From Phytohabitans aurantiacus (lineage in GTDB: Bacteria; Actinomycetota; Actinomycetes; Mycobacteriales; Micromonosporaceae), in the NCBI RefSeq assembly GCF_027923225.1, contig NZ_BSDI01000057.1:8181-72180 (forward strand): a DNA stretch of 64,000 nucleotides. Reading direction: 5' to 3'. The notes below the pieces were generated by a model. The model was not told where the DNA came from. It ran no database searches and saw nothing but the letters and a program-made list of their open reading frames with translations. Each line of letters starts with the position of its first letter. The stretch's first letter is position 1. The translations under genes were made by a program, and so were the position numbers. Below are positions 32,831-43,900 of the stretch, piece by piece.

Positions 32831-33802
32831 ATGCGCGCCGACCGGTTGGTCTCGCTGGTCCTGCTGCTGCGCCAGCGCGGCCGGCTGACCGCTGACGCGC
32901 TGGCCCGCGAGCTGGAGGTGTCCACCCGCACCGTGCTGCGCGACATCGAGGCGCTGTCCGCGGCGGGCGTCCCGGTTCACGCCGAGCGCGGTCGGCACGG
33001 CGGTTTCGCGTTGTTGCCCGGTTTCCGCACCGAGCTCACGGGGCTGAATCACGACGAGGCCCTCGCGCTGCTGACCGCCGGATCAGGCCGGGGCGATCAG
33101 GTGCTCGGCCTCCGCTCGGCGCTCGCCTCGGCCATGCGCAAGGTGCTCGACGCGCTGCCGGAAAGCCATCGGGCCGCCGCGAGCGACGCGGCCCAGCGAT
33201 TTCTCGTCGAGCCGGAGACCGATCTGCTCTCCCGCCGGCTGGTCACCGAGGAGGTGCCGGTCACGACCATGATCGAGGTCCGGCGCGCGGTGCTCGCCGG
33301 ACACAAGCTGCGCATCCATTACGCGGCCGCGGGCCAGGCACCGCGGTGGCGCACGGTGGACCCCATCGGTCTGGTCACCGTGCGCGACCGGGGCTACCTG
33401 CTGGCCACGAGATCGGGCGCCGACCGCACCTATCGGCTGTCGCGGGTACTGGCCGCCGAGGAACTCCCCGAGCCGGCACAGCGGCCCGACCGCGTCGACC
33501 TGGACCGGATCTGGCGGGAACGGCGCGCGCAGTTCCTGTCCGAGGGCCACATCACCGTGCTGGTACGGGTGCACCCGGCGCGACGGGAAGACCTGCTGAG
33601 CACCGCGGTGGCCGTACGGGCCGAGGAGCCCGAGGCGGACGGCTGGCTGCGACTGGAGGTGACCTACCAGGATTCCCGCCACGCCGAATGGGCGCTGTGG
33701 CAGCTCGCCATGAACGCCGAAGCCCTGGCCCCGCAATCGTTGCGCACCGCTCTACGCGACCGGGCCGCCGCGTTCGCCGACCGCTACGCCGCCCCGTCCT
33801 GA
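32831..33802 (+). CDS. HTH/WYL-domain transcriptional regulator (YafY type)
   Basis: A 323-residue protein: DeoR-like winged helix at residues 1-60 (ADRLVSLVLLLRQRGRLTAD, LEVSTRTVLRDIEALSAAGV, GRHGGFALLPGF), a middle linker, then a WYL domain with RIHYAAAGQAPRWRTVDPIG, LVTVRDRGYLLATRSGADRT and YRLSRVLAAEEL, and a C-terminal WCX region. The triplet is GYL instead of WYL. It is divergent from RidA. Its 3' end overlaps the 3' end of the convergent SARP gene by 19 bp. Confidence 0.87.
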   Translation: MRADRLVSLVLLLRQRGRLTADALARELEVSTRTVLRDIEALSAAGVPVHAERGRHGGFALLPGFRTELTGLNHDEALALLTAGSGRGDQVLGLRSALASAMRKVLDALPESHRAAASDAAQRFLVEPETDLLSRRLVTEEVPVTTMIEVRRAVLAGHKLRIHYAAAGQAPRWRTVDPIGLVTVRDRGYLLATRSGADRTYRLSRVLAAEELPEPAQRPDRVDLDRIWRERRAQFLSEGHITVLVRVHPARREDLLSTAVAVRAEEPEADGWLRLEVTYQDSRHAEWALWQLAMNAEALAPQSLRTALRDRAAAFADRYAAPS

Positions 33803-36612
33803 CCGGCGGCGGCCAGCTTCGACCGGGTGCTGCCGGCCTCCGGGTGGTCGATGTCGTCGAAGATGGCCAGCGCCGCCCCCCAGCTCTGCCTTGCCGCCAC
33901 CTGGTCGCCCGCCGACGAATGGACGTCGCCGAGCCGGGCGAGGTGGGCCGCCTCGTGACGGCGGTCGCCCATCTCCCGGCTCTGGTCCGCCGCCCGCTGG
34001 TAGTAGCCGATCGCCTCCGGATGGCGCCCGAGCTGGTGGTACGCGTGCCCGAGGCTGTCCCAGACGTCGGCCATCGTGGCCCGTTCCCCGAGTTCCTCCA
34101 GGATCGGCAGGGCCCGCTCGCAGTACGCGATCGCGGTCTCGTGCTCGCCGACGAGGCTGTGCGTCCACCCGACCCCGTTGTACGCGACCGCCAGCACACC
34201 GCGGTTGCCCGACCGCTCGGCGAACTCCAGCGCCTGCCGCGCGTGCCGCAGCGCGTCGTGGTACTCGCCCTGCTGTTCGAAGAACCACATCAGCCCGAGG
34301 TGGGTACGCGCGCTGCCGGTGTTGTCGCCGACGGCGGCGTACAGGTCGAGGGCCGCGACGCTGTGCCCGTGAGCCTGTTCGCGGCGGCCGAGCATCATGT
34401 GCGCGTACAGCAGCCGGCGGTGGATGTCGGCCGCGCCGGGCTGGTCCCCCAGCCGGTGCGCGGCGCGCAGGGCGGCTTCCTGGACGCTGATCTGGTGATG
34501 CCAGTGTCCCCGCCACAGCAAAAACGTCGCCAGCGACCAGCCCAGCTGCTGGATGTGCCGGTCGAAGCGCGGGTCGGTGGTGCCCTGCACGACAGCGAGG
34601 AGAACGGCGAGCTCGTCGGTCAGCCACCGCCGGGCACCGGGGTTGTCGGTGAACGTCGTGACCACGACGCCGGGCGACGCCGGATCCGGGCTGATCGGGT
34701 CGCGGGTGGCCGGCAGCCACTCGTCGGTCGCGTGGGCGCTAAGCAGGTAGTGGTCGAGCATCCGCCGCTGGGCGGCGAACCGGTCGTCCGCGCTGTCCTC
34801 GGCGTGCGCGAGCTCGACGGCGTACGCCCGGATCAGGTCGTGGAAGGCGTACCGGCCGGGCGCGTTCTCGCTCAGCAGGTGCGCCGCGCACAGCTCGTCC
34901 AGCAGGCGGCGGGTCTGCGGCACGGGACGGCGGGCGAGGCTGGCGGCGGCGGCCAGGCCGATGTCGGGGCCCGGATGCAGCCCGAGCACCCGCAGCAGCC
35001 GGGCCGCCTCCGCGCCCAGCGCGTGGTACGACCAGGAGAAGACCGCCCGCACGTCGGTCGCCGCGTCCGGTCCGGTGAGCGCGTCGAGCCGGTTGCCCGC
35101 GTCGGCCAGTTCCGCCGCCAGCGCCGACAGCGGCAGGGTGGGCCTGGTGGCGGCCCGGGCGGCGATGATGGCAAGCGCGAGCGGGAGCCCGGCGCAGGCG
35201 GCGACGATGGTGTCGACGGCGTCCGGTTCGGCCGCCAGCCGGTCGGGGCCGAGCCGGCTGGCCAGCAGCAGCCGCGCCTGGCCGGCGTCGAGCCCGTCGA
35301 GCCACAACGGCCGGGCGCCCTCCGCGGCGACCAGGCTCGCCAGGTCACTGCGACTGGTGACCAGCACCAGGCTGCCCGGTGCCCCGGGAAGCAGCGGCCG
35401 GACCTGCTCGGCGTCGCGCGCGTTGTCCAGCAACAGCAGCATCCGGGCGTCGGCGAGCCGGCTGCGGTACAGCCCGGCCTGAGCCTCCATTGTGGTCGGA
35501 AGCTTCGTGGGTGGTACGCCGAGAAGTTCGAGCAGCGTACGCAGGGCGGTACCGGACGGCATCGCCTGGCCGCCCGGGTCGAACCCGCGCAGGTTCAGGT
35601 AGAGCTGCCCGTCCGGGAACCGGCCGCGGACGCGGTGCGCCCAGTGCACGGCCAGCGCCGTCTTCCCGATGCCGCCGGTGCCGCCGATCGTCGCGATGAC
35701 CGTCGCCGACGGTGGATCCCCGGCGCCGCCCAGGACGGCGTCGAGCTGCTCGACGGCGTCGTCCCGGCCGGTGAACCCGGCGATGTCGGCAGGCAGCTGG
35801 GTCGGTGCGTCGGATGCCGGTCGGGCCGGCGGGGCGGCCGCGGCCGGCTGCGGCGCGGTCACCGGCGCGGCCACGCCGGGGACCAGGTGCGGGTCCTGGT
35901 GCAGGATGCGTTGGTGCAGTTCGCGCAGTGCGGGTCCGGGTTCGCTGCCGATGTCGTCGATCAGCCGCTGGCGCAGGGTGCGGTAGTGGGCGAGGGCGTC
36001 GGCCTGGCGGCCGGCCGCGTACAGGGCGACCATGAACTGCCCGGCGAGGCGCTCGTTCAGCGGGTGCTCGTCCAGTGCCGGCGCCAGGTCGGCGAGTACG
36101 CTCCGGTGGTCCGCGCCGCGCAGCAGCACGTCGTTGCGGTCGAGGATGGCGGCCCAGCGTTCGCGTTCGAGTCCGGCGGCGACGCCGTGCAGCCAGTCGC
36201 TGTCGAGATCGTCGAACGGCGTGCCGCGCCAGAGGGCGAGCGCGTCGCGCCACAGTCCGGCCGCGTGGGCGTCGTCGGCGGCGCGGGCGGCGGCGACCAG
36301 TTCCCGGAACCGGTGGAGGTCGACGGCGGTGGGCTCGACGTCGAGCAGGTAGCCGCCACCACGGCGCACAGGCGTCGGGCCTCCGGCCGCTTCGAGCGCG
36401 GTACGCAGCCGGGACAGGTACGTGTGCAGGGTCTGCCTGGCTCGTTGGGGCGGCCGCTCGCCCCACACCCGGTCGATCAGTTGTTCCGGTTTGACCGCGG
36501 TGGCGGGTTCGACCAGCAGAGTCGCCAGCACCGTGCGCTGGCGGGTCGGTCCCAACTCGACGATTCCGTCGACTCCGTAGGCCACCACCGGACCCAAGAC
36601 GCAGAACCGCAA
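33784..36612 (-). CDS. AfsR/SARP-family regulator with NB-ARC and TPR domains
   Basis: A 942-residue protein from a TTG start (LRFCVLGPVVAYGVDGIVEL) after GAGAAGGGGG; the frame is open further upstream but that part looks non-coding. Order: OmpR-type winged helix (1-90; QLIDRVWGERPPQRARQTLH, TYLSRLRTAL), BTAD helical domain (95-245; RFRELVAAARAADDAHAAGL, ERLAGQFMVALYAAGRQADA), NB-ARC ATPase (about 275-560) with P-loop GGTGGIGKTALAVHW and MLLLLDNARDAEQV, then eight or so TPR-like units (about 690-930). It is cytoplasmic and activates genes by binding direct heptamer repeats. The divergent LamG-RHS operon is the obvious candidate target. Confidence 0.9.
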   Translation of the reverse strand: MRFCVLGPVVAYGVDGIVELGPTRQRTVLATLLVEPATAVKPEQLIDRVWGERPPQRARQTLHTYLSRLRTALEAAGGPTPVRRGGGYLLDVEPTAVDLHRFRELVAAARAADDAHAAGLWRDALALWRGTPFDDLDSDWLHGVAAGLERERWAAILDRNDVLLRGADHRSVLADLAPALDEHPLNERLAGQFMVALYAAGRQADALAHYRTLRQRLIDDIGSEPGPALRELHQRILHQDPHLVPGVAAPVTAPQPAAAAPPARPASDAPTQLPADIAGFTGRDDAVEQLDAVLGGAGDPPSATVIATIGGTGGIGKTALAVHWAHRVRGRFPDGQLYLNLRGFDPGGQAMPSGTALRTLLELLGVPPTKLPTTMEAQAGLYRSRLADARMLLLLDNARDAEQVRPLLPGAPGSLVLVTSRSDLASLVAAEGARPLWLDGLDAGQARLLLASRLGPDRLAAEPDAVDTIVAACAGLPLALAIIAARAATRPTLPLSALAAELADAGNRLDALTGPDAATDVRAVFSWSYHALGAEAARLLRVLGLHPGPDIGLAAAASLARRPVPQTRRLLDELCAAHLLSENAPGRYAFHDLIRAYAVELAHAEDSADDRFAAQRRMLDHYLLSAHATDEWLPATRDPISPDPASPGVVVTTFTDNPGARRWLTDELAVLLAVVQGTTDPRFDRHIQQLGWSLATFLLWRGHWHHQISVQEAALRAAHRLGDQPGAADIHRRLLYAHMMLGRREQAHGHSVAALDLYAAVGDNTGSARTHLGLMWFFEQQGEYHDALRHARQALEFAERSGNRGVLAVAYNGVGWTHSLVGEHETAIAYCERALPILEELGERATMADVWDSLGHAYHQLGRHPEAIGYYQRAADQSREMGDRRHEAAHLARLGDVHSSAGDQVAARQSWGAALAIFDDIDHPEAGSTRSKLAAAGQDGAA

Positions 36613-36707
36613 GACGCCCCCTTCTCGCCCCCGTCGGGTGCGGTTGGGTTTACACCGTAGGCGATGGCTACCAGGCGCTCCCGGATCGGGGGGCCGTGAC
36701 GTGCGCA

Positions 36708-36725
36708 TTCAAGCTTCCTTCAACT
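36708..36725. promoter_or_regulatory. Possible SARP heptamer direct repeats before the LamG-RHS operon
   Basis: TTCAAGC (36708-36714) and TTCAACT (36719-36725) are direct repeats 11 bp apart, one helical turn, which is how SARP sites are spaced. A TAGCTT -10-like element follows at 36746. The match is short and by eye, so this is tentative. Confidence 0.25.
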
Positions 36726-36793
36726 GCCGCGCAACGGCGGCGACCTAGCTTGAGGCGGACCTGACTCCGCCCGCTGGTCGATGAGGTGGCCTC

Positions 36794-39700
36794 TTGCGTA
36801 CCCGTTCCCGCTCCTGGCATGCCGCGACCGCGGCGACGGCGATGCTGCTCGCCGTGCTCGCCACCCATCCGGTGCCGGCGTCGGCGGAGCCCGCCGACGA
36901 GCCGGCCCCGACGGTGCCGTGCCCACAGTTCGAGGGTCCGCCGTCCGCGGACGACGAGTTCACGGCGTACCAGTACGCCTCGGCGTGCCAGGTGGACGTC
37001 GAGGTGATGGGCCTGCGCGACGTGGACCGGCAGGTGTTCGCCACTCCCACCGGTCTGATGAAGGCGCACGTGGCGGTGGAGCCGTACTGGGTGAAGAACG
37101 CCGCGGGTGCCTGGGTGGACATCGACCCGACGTTCGTCGCGCGGGCGGACGGGTCCGCGGCCTCGGCGGCGACGGTGATCGGGATCACCGCGGGCGCCGG
37201 AGGTCAGAGCACGTTCGTGACCGCGACCGACCCCGGTCGCGGAACGCTGTCGCTGACCTGGCCGCTGGGCGCCTTGCCGGCTCCGGTACTTCGCGGTGCC
37301 GTGGCCACCTATCCCGAGGTGCGGTCCGGGGTCGACCTCGCGGTGCAGGCGGAGGCGGTCGGCTTCTCGTGGGTGCTGGTGCTCAAGACACCCGAGGCGG
37401 CCGACGATCCGGTACTCAAGGACATCGTCGTCGGGATACAGGCCGACGGGCTGTCGGTCGTCAAGGACCCCGAGACCGGCCGCATCGATGTCGTCGACGG
37501 CACCGGTGAGGTGGTGTTCGAGGCCGGTCAGGGCATCATGTGGGACTCGGGGGCGGCGGGCGCGCCGGCTGCCCGCGCCACCACCAGCGCGGCCACCGCG
37601 GCCGCGGACCCCAGCCGGGTCAGAGACGTCGCCGTCGACCTGACCAGGACCGGCATCACGCTCACGCCCGACGCGCGGATGCTCGCCGACGACTCGCTCA
37701 CCTTCCCGGTCTACATCGACCCGCCGTTCACCTCGACCCGCAAGGCGTGGGCCAACGTGTACGCGGGCGCGCCCAGCAAGGGCTGGACCGGAGACACGAA
37801 CTGGCCGCGGGCGGGCGGCATGCGGGTCGGCTACAACACCTGGAGCGACTGCGGTGACGGCTGCGGGCTGTGGCGGTCGGTCATCACGCTGAACGTCGGC
37901 AAGCTGAAGGGCAAGTACATCGACTCGGCGGCCGTGAAGGTGCTGCAGACCCACACCGGCGGCTGCGGCAGCTACGGGTTGCAGCTGTGGCGGACCAAGC
38001 AGGTCTCCAACGGTGTCTCGTGGAACGGCGTGAGCTGGCTGTACGGCGGTCAGCTGCAGACAAAGGACGTGGCGTCGTCCAACGCCGCCGGCGGCTGTTC
38101 GGGTACCACCAACGAGTGGGCGTCGTTCGACGGCGCGAACGTCAAGAAGCGGGTGCAGTCGGCGGCTGACGAGCGCAACGACACGATCTCGTTTGGCTTC
38201 CGCTCGTCCAGTGAGGGCGACCGCAACGCGTGGCGGCGGCTCCAGACCAAGTCGGTGCGCCTGGAGGTGACGTACTACATCTACCCGCCGAAGCCCGACC
38301 AGCTGGCGATCGACGGCGACGACTGCGTCACGAACCCGTCCACCACCCGGTGGGTGACCTCCCGGAAGCCGACGTACTCCCTGCGGGCGAAGTCGTCGGA
38401 GTCCGAGTCGGTGTACGTGCGGATGCGGGTCCGCAAACAGGGCGCGACCACCGACCTCGCCTCGTACCGGACGCCGGCGCCCGTCGGGGCGTACTCACCG
38501 GTCAACTGGCCGTCGACCGCCGCACTGCCCGACGGGGCGTACACCTACTCGGCCCTGTCGGAGGCGAGGCAGTCCTCGGCGGTGAACTCGGGCTGGACCG
38601 ACCCGTGCTACTTCAAAGTGGACGCGACCATGCCGCTGCAGCCGACCGTGTCCGCGCCGGAAGGCCCGTACACCGAGGGCCAGAGCGTGACGTTCACGCT
38701 CGCGGCGTCGGACCCGGTCGTGGGCGGCGTCTCCTCGGGGCTGCGCAGGTACGAGTACTCGTGGAACACGCCGACCTTCCGGCAGTGGGCGACGCCTTCC
38801 ACGCCCACGATCACGCGGGTGGCCTCGGCCGGACGGCACGTGCTCTACGTGCGGGCCGTCGACGGTGCCGGCAACCGGTCACAGACGCGCGTGCACACCT
38901 TCTTCGTCGGCAACGACATCGTGGCCACGCCGATGGGCATGTGGCGCTTCGAGTCCGAGGCGCTCGACGACTCCGGGCTCGACCACCACCTGACGATGGC
39001 CAAGGGCAGCGGGCCGGTGTACGGCCCGGACAGCACCGGCCGGGCGGCGTCGGCGCTGGAACTCGACGGCGCCTCCTGCCTGACCGGCAAGGCACCGGTG
39101 CGCACCGACGCGGCGCTCAGCCTGTCGCTGTGGGTGCGGATGGACGCCGAGCCGGAGGCGTACGCGAAGATCCTCACTCAGGGCAACACGGTGCATTCGG
39201 CGTACCAGATCCAGTACTCGGCGGCGGCCAATACGTGGTCCTTCTCGCTGTTGAACACGCCCGGCACCGACGCGGACTGGATGAGCGTGAGCGCGGTCAG
39301 CCCGGTCGCACTGGGTCAGTGGCTGCACATCGCGGCGGTCTACGACCCGGACGGCGACTGGCAGCGGCTGTACCTCAACGGCAGCCTGGCCGCCTCGCAG
39401 CAGGTCCGTTTCGTGCCGTGGAACGGCAGGGACACGTTCAGCGTCGGGTGCCTGCGCGGCAGCGGCGGAGGGACCGGGCACTTCCTGGACGGCGCGATCG
39501 ACGGGCTCGGCATCTGGCAGGGCGCCCTGTCGCCCGCGCAGATCCAGCGGTCGATGACCGATCTGCCGGAAGGGGCGGAGCTGGCCCGCTGGGAGTTCCA
39601 CAACGGTGGCGAGGACACCTCGCGCTACGACCACACCATCGCCATACCCGGCAACGTCACCGCCGGATACGACCGGTTCAACCGCCCCCGCGGCGCGGTC

Positions 39701-40888
39701 GAGCTCGGCGGCCAGAGCTGCCTGGAGCAGCCGGACGCGACCGTACCGGTCGACAGGTCGTGGTCGGTGTCCACCTGGGTCAAGATCCCGGAGGCCAGCG
39801 GTATCCACACCCTGGTGTCGACGATGAACGACACCGGCACGGCGGGCTTCGAACTGCAGGCGAAGCCGGCCGCGACCGGCGGCAACCTCCAGTTCTCCGT
39901 CCTGACCGTCAACACGAGCGGTGTCCGCAACGGGTGGGGTTTCGGGAGCGTCGCACCCGGCGGCTGGCACCACGTGGCGGCTTCGATCGACACCGCCGCC
40001 GGGGCACGCCGGCTCTATGTGGACGGTGAGCTGGTGGTGTCCTATGTGTTGAGTACCTACGCCACGGCGCCCGACGCCGGCAACGTTCTCATCGGATGCA
40101 CGCAGCGGATGTTCGGCGAAACGCTCCGGCGCACGGACTACCTGAAGGGCTCCCTGCAGGACGTGCGGCTGTGGCGGGGCCCGCTCGACGCCGAAGACCT
40201 CGCGGCGATGATGGGGTATCCGCCACCGGAGCTGAACGGCCGCTGGCGGCTCGCCGGCGGCGCCGGCACCGACACGTCGGGCAAGTCCCACAACGTGGTC
40301 CTGGAAGGACGGACCCAGTCCACCGACGGCGCCAAGTGTGAGCCGGACAGCGCGATAGAGCTGGCGGGCGCCGGATCCCTGGCGACCGCCGGCCCGGTGG
40401 TGGCGACCGACGACTCGTTCACCGTCTCCGCCTGGGTGCGCCTCAGCCGCCTCGACACCGACATGACCGTCGTGTCGGCGATCGGCCAGCAGACCACCGG
40501 ATTCCTGTTGCGCTACAGCGCGAGCCTGCGCCAGTTCGGGTTCGCCATGATGAACACGGACACCGCCGACGCCTCCTGGCTGACCGCGTACGGCGGCGCG
40601 GCGCCCGCCGCCGACACCTGGTACCACCTGGTCGGCGTGTACGACATCGCCGGCGGGAAGCTGCACTTGTACACCAGCGGCCAGGCGATCGCGTCCCGGG
40701 ACGGCGGCCCGGCGAGCCCCTGGAACGCCACCGGCCCGCTCGTGATCGGCGCCTCGGGAGCAGCCGACGGATCGCGGGCGCGGCGGCTGCAGGGCGCCGT
40801 CGACGACGTGCTCGTGTGGCAGGGCGCGCTGCCCGCCGAGGCCATCGCCGACATGTCGGCCGCACCGATCCCCATGTGCGTCGCGTGA
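36794..40888 (+). CDS. Giant secreted LamG-domain protein
   Basis: A 1364-residue protein from a TTG start with a Sec signal (AATAATAMLLAVLATHPVPA, cleavage after ASA near residue 37). The N-terminal 450 residues contain VEPYWVKNAAGAWVDIDPTF, a DNRLRE-like beta region (AWANVYAGAPSKGWTGDTNW, then RNAWRRLQTKSVRLEVTYYI) and Ig-like segments. Three LamG jelly-roll domains follow, starting near residues 709 (GMWRFESEALDDSG), 929 (ARWEFHNGGEDTS) and 1145 (GRWRLAGGAGTDTSG), each with the SLSLWVRM/GQWLHIAAVYD or equivalent strand pattern. The stop codon overlaps an ATG of the RHS frame. In actinomycetes such proteins are often encoded next to RHS proteins. Confidence 0.88.
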   Translation: MRTRSRSWHAATAATAMLLAVLATHPVPASAEPADEPAPTVPCPQFEGPPSADDEFTAYQYASACQVDVEVMGLRDVDRQVFATPTGLMKAHVAVEPYWVKNAAGAWVDIDPTFVARADGSAASAATVIGITAGAGGQSTFVTATDPGRGTLSLTWPLGALPAPVLRGAVATYPEVRSGVDLAVQAEAVGFSWVLVLKTPEAADDPVLKDIVVGIQADGLSVVKDPETGRIDVVDGTGEVVFEAGQGIMWDSGAAGAPAARATTSAATAAADPSRVRDVAVDLTRTGITLTPDARMLADDSLTFPVYIDPPFTSTRKAWANVYAGAPSKGWTGDTNWPRAGGMRVGYNTWSDCGDGCGLWRSVITLNVGKLKGKYIDSAAVKVLQTHTGGCGSYGLQLWRTKQVSNGVSWNGVSWLYGGQLQTKDVASSNAAGGCSGTTNEWASFDGANVKKRVQSAADERNDTISFGFRSSSEGDRNAWRRLQTKSVRLEVTYYIYPPKPDQLAIDGDDCVTNPSTTRWVTSRKPTYSLRAKSSESESVYVRMRVRKQGATTDLASYRTPAPVGAYSPVNWPSTAALPDGAYTYSALSEARQSSAVNSGWTDPCYFKVDATMPLQPTVSAPEGPYTEGQSVTFTLAASDPVVGGVSSGLRRYEYSWNTPTFRQWATPSTPTITRVASAGRHVLYVRAVDGAGNRSQTRVHTFFVGNDIVATPMGMWRFESEALDDSGLDHHLTMAKGSGPVYGPDSTGRAASALELDGASCLTGKAPVRTDAALSLSLWVRMDAEPEAYAKILTQGNTVHSAYQIQYSAAANTWSFSLLNTPGTDADWMSVSAVSPVALGQWLHIAAVYDPDGDWQRLYLNGSLAASQQVRFVPWNGRDTFSVGCLRGSGGGTGHFLDGAIDGLGIWQGALSPAQIQRSMTDLPEGAELARWEFHNGGEDTSRYDHTIAIPGNVTAGYDRFNRPRGAVELGGQSCLEQPDATVPVDRSWSVSTWVKIPEASGIHTLVSTMNDTGTAGFELQAKPAATGGNLQFSVLTVNTSGVRNGWGFGSVAPGGWHHVAASIDTAAGARRLYVDGELVVSYVLSTYATAPDAGNVLIGCTQRMFGETLRRTDYLKGSLQDVRLWRGPLDAEDLAAMMGYPPPELNGRWRLAGGAGTDTSGKSHNVVLEGRTQSTDGAKCEPDSAIELAGAGSLATAGPVVATDDSFTVSAWVRLSRLDTDMTVVSAIGQQTTGFLLRYSASLRQFGFAMMNTDTADASWLTAYGGAAPAADTWYHLVGVYDIAGGKLHLYTSGQAIASRDGGPASPWNATGPLVIGASGAADGSRARRLQGAVDDVLVWQGALPAEAIADMSAAPIPMCVA

Positions 40889-40902
40889 TGAGGAGCATGA
40901 CG

Positions 40903-43900
40903 ATGTCTCGCAGGCTTGTCGCCGGACCGGTCGCCGCCGTACTGGCCGCGGCCCTGATCGTGACCGGATCCCCGGCCGCCGCCGAAGACGGGTTCTCCCG
41001 CGGCCCGCAGCCGTTCGACTCCACCCCCGTCGAACCGGTGGCCGGCGCCGGTTCGGCGTTCCAGGACGCCGCCGCGAACTGGAACGGCGGCGCGGCCGAC
41101 GCGGTGGGCGCCTCGGGCAGCGGCGACTGGACCGCCACCGACCTGTCGCACGCGGGTGCGTGGACACACGGCGGATCGTCCGGCGGGTTCACCTACAGCT
41201 ACGGCATGCGGACTCCCCCGGCGGCCGGGCCGGCTCCCGGGCTGAGCCTGGCGTACTCGTCGGCGTCGCACGACGGGCGCACCTCGGGCACCAACAACCA
41301 GGCGTCGTGGATCGGCGACGGCTGGAGCTACTCGCCGAGCTTCATCGAGCGCACGTACGTGTCGTGCGGCGCCGAGTCCGAAGAGGACGGTAACCAGGGC
41401 GACGACCCGACCGGTGACTTCTGCTGGGAGGGCGACTCGCCGTCGCTGACCATCTCGCTCAACGGCTCCAGCGGCTCGCTGGTTCGCGACGACGAGAGCG
41501 GCAAGTGGCGGGCCGCCGCCGACGCCAACATGCGCATCGAGCGGCTGGGCGCCGCGGCCAGCGCCGGTTCGGCGTCCACCGAGCGGTGGCTGGTGACCAC
41601 GACGGATGGCACCAAGCACTACTTCGCCTCGGTGGCGTCGAGCCGGCTGACCGTACCGGTGTTCGGCAACCACTCCGGCGAGGCGTGCTACAAGTCCGGT
41701 GACTTCAAGGGTTCGCGGTGCGACCAGGCGTACCGGTGGCTGCTGGACTCCAGTGTGGACGTACACGGGAACCTGGTCCGCTACACCTACGGCACCACCA
41801 CCGGCCGGTACGCCGCCGCGGTCTCGACCGACTCGACCGCCACGTACGTCCGGGAGGCATGGCTGCAGCGGATCGAGTACGGACTGCGCAACGGTTCGAC
41901 CGCCGGTCCCACCGCCAAGGTCGAGTTCACGACCGCCGACCGTTGCCTGTCGGACTGCCGGGACTCCAGCGACAAGCCGAAGGAGGACAACTGGCCGGAC
42001 ACCCCGTGGGATCTGCACTGCGAGTCCAGCACCGACTGCGAGACGTACTCGCCGGTGTTCTTCGCCACCAAGCGGCTGACCGCCGTGGCCACCTACGTCG
42101 CCAGCGGGACCGGCTTCCGCAAGGTGGACTCCTGGGCGCTGACCCACAAGTTCAAGGACTACGGCGACGAGGAACAGATCGTGCTGTGGCTGTCGGCCGT
42201 GCGGCACACCGGGCACATCGGCGGCACCGCGACCGAGCCGCCCGTCGAGTTCGGCGGCAGCTTCTACGAGAACCGCGTCGACCTAGGCGAGGCGTGGCCG
42301 GCGATCTGGCGGCCCCGGCTGACCTCGATCAAGAACGAGACCGGCGGCGTCACCACGATCAACTACTCGGAGCCGGACTGTGGCCGCGGCGATGTGCCCA
42401 CCGACCACCACGCGAACGCCCGCCGCTGCTATCCGGTGAAGTACACGCCGGAGGGACTTAATGAGCCGGTGGACGCGTACTTCCACAAGTACGTCGTGCG
42501 GTCCGTCGCGGAGGCCGACGCCTCCGGTGGCGGCGCCGTGGTGTGGCGCTTCTACGACTACTCCACGGCGGGCGGCGGCACGGCGGCGCTGTGGGCCTGG
42601 AACGACGCCGAGTTCGTCGACGACGAGGACCGGGACTGGAACCAGTGGCGCGGCTACGCCGAGGTCACCACCCGTGTCGGTGACCCGACCGACGCCGGAG
42701 CGCAGCAGCGCTCGCGCACCCGCTACTTCCGCGGCCTCGACGGTGACAAGCAGCCCAGCGGCACCCGATCGGTCACCGTCACCGACTCGGAGGGCAACAC
42801 CGCCGCCGACCACCGGTCGCTGGTCGGCATGGTGTGGGAGACCGCCTCCTACGACGGCACCACCATCATCGGCTCCACGACCACCCGGTACTGGCACTCC
42901 CGGACCGCCGTGCGCACCTACGACGGCGGCAAGGTGGAAGCGTTCCTCACCGCCGCGCAGCGCGTCGACTCGCGTACCCACCTCGCCGGCACGTCGTGGC
43001 GGCGCACCCGCACCCAGAGCACCTTCGACGGGTACGGGCGGGCGCTGACCGCCGAGGACAGCGGCGACCTGGCGGTGACCGGCGACGAGAAGTGCGAGCG
43101 CACCACCTACGCCGACAACACGTCCACCTGGCTGCTCGGCTCGGTCGCGACGGTCGAGGCGGTGTCGGTGACCTGCTCGGCGACGCCGAACCGCCCGGCG
43201 CAACTGCTCGGTTCGGTGCGCGCGTACTACGACGGGAACACCTCGCACACCGCCGCTCCGGCGCGGGGCCTGATGACCAGGGCCGAAGCGGTGGACTCCT
43301 GGAACAACGGTGCCGTGTACGTGCCGATCGGCTCGTCGACGTTCGACGCGCTCGGCCGGGCCGTGACCGCGACCGACGCGCTGGGCGCGACCACCACGAC
43401 GGCGTACACCCCGGCCGGGGCCGGACCGGTGACGCAGACGGTGGTGACCAACGCCGCCGGGCACGTCACGACCACCACGCTGGAGCCCGCGTGGGGCTCG
43501 ACCACGAAGACCGTCGCGCCCAACACGGGTACGACCACGCTCACCTACGACCCCCTGGGCCGGACGACGGCGGTGTGGACCCCGGGCCGGGATCCGGCGA
43601 CGGTCGGCGCGACGAAGCTGTTCAGCTACAAGGTGTCGCAGACCGAGCCCTCGGCGGTCACCACGAAGACGCTGCTGCCCAACGAGGCGTACCTGACCTC
43701 GGTCACGCTCTACGACTCGCTGCTGCGCGAACGCCAGACGCAGGCGCAGACCTACGGCGGGCGGCTGATCTCGCAGACCGTCTACGACTCGTACGGCCGC
43801 AAGAAGATCACGTCGGGGCCGGTGTTCAACAACCAGTCGGGGCCGACCACCGGCCTGGTCTGGATCTCGGCGACCAACGACGTGGCCCGCACCGAGCACG

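Noticed and set aside
33346..36660. An 1104-codon plus-strand frame
   Set aside because: Shadow of the SARP regulator gene; the minus-strand product has clear winged-helix, BTAD, P-loop and TPR motifs.
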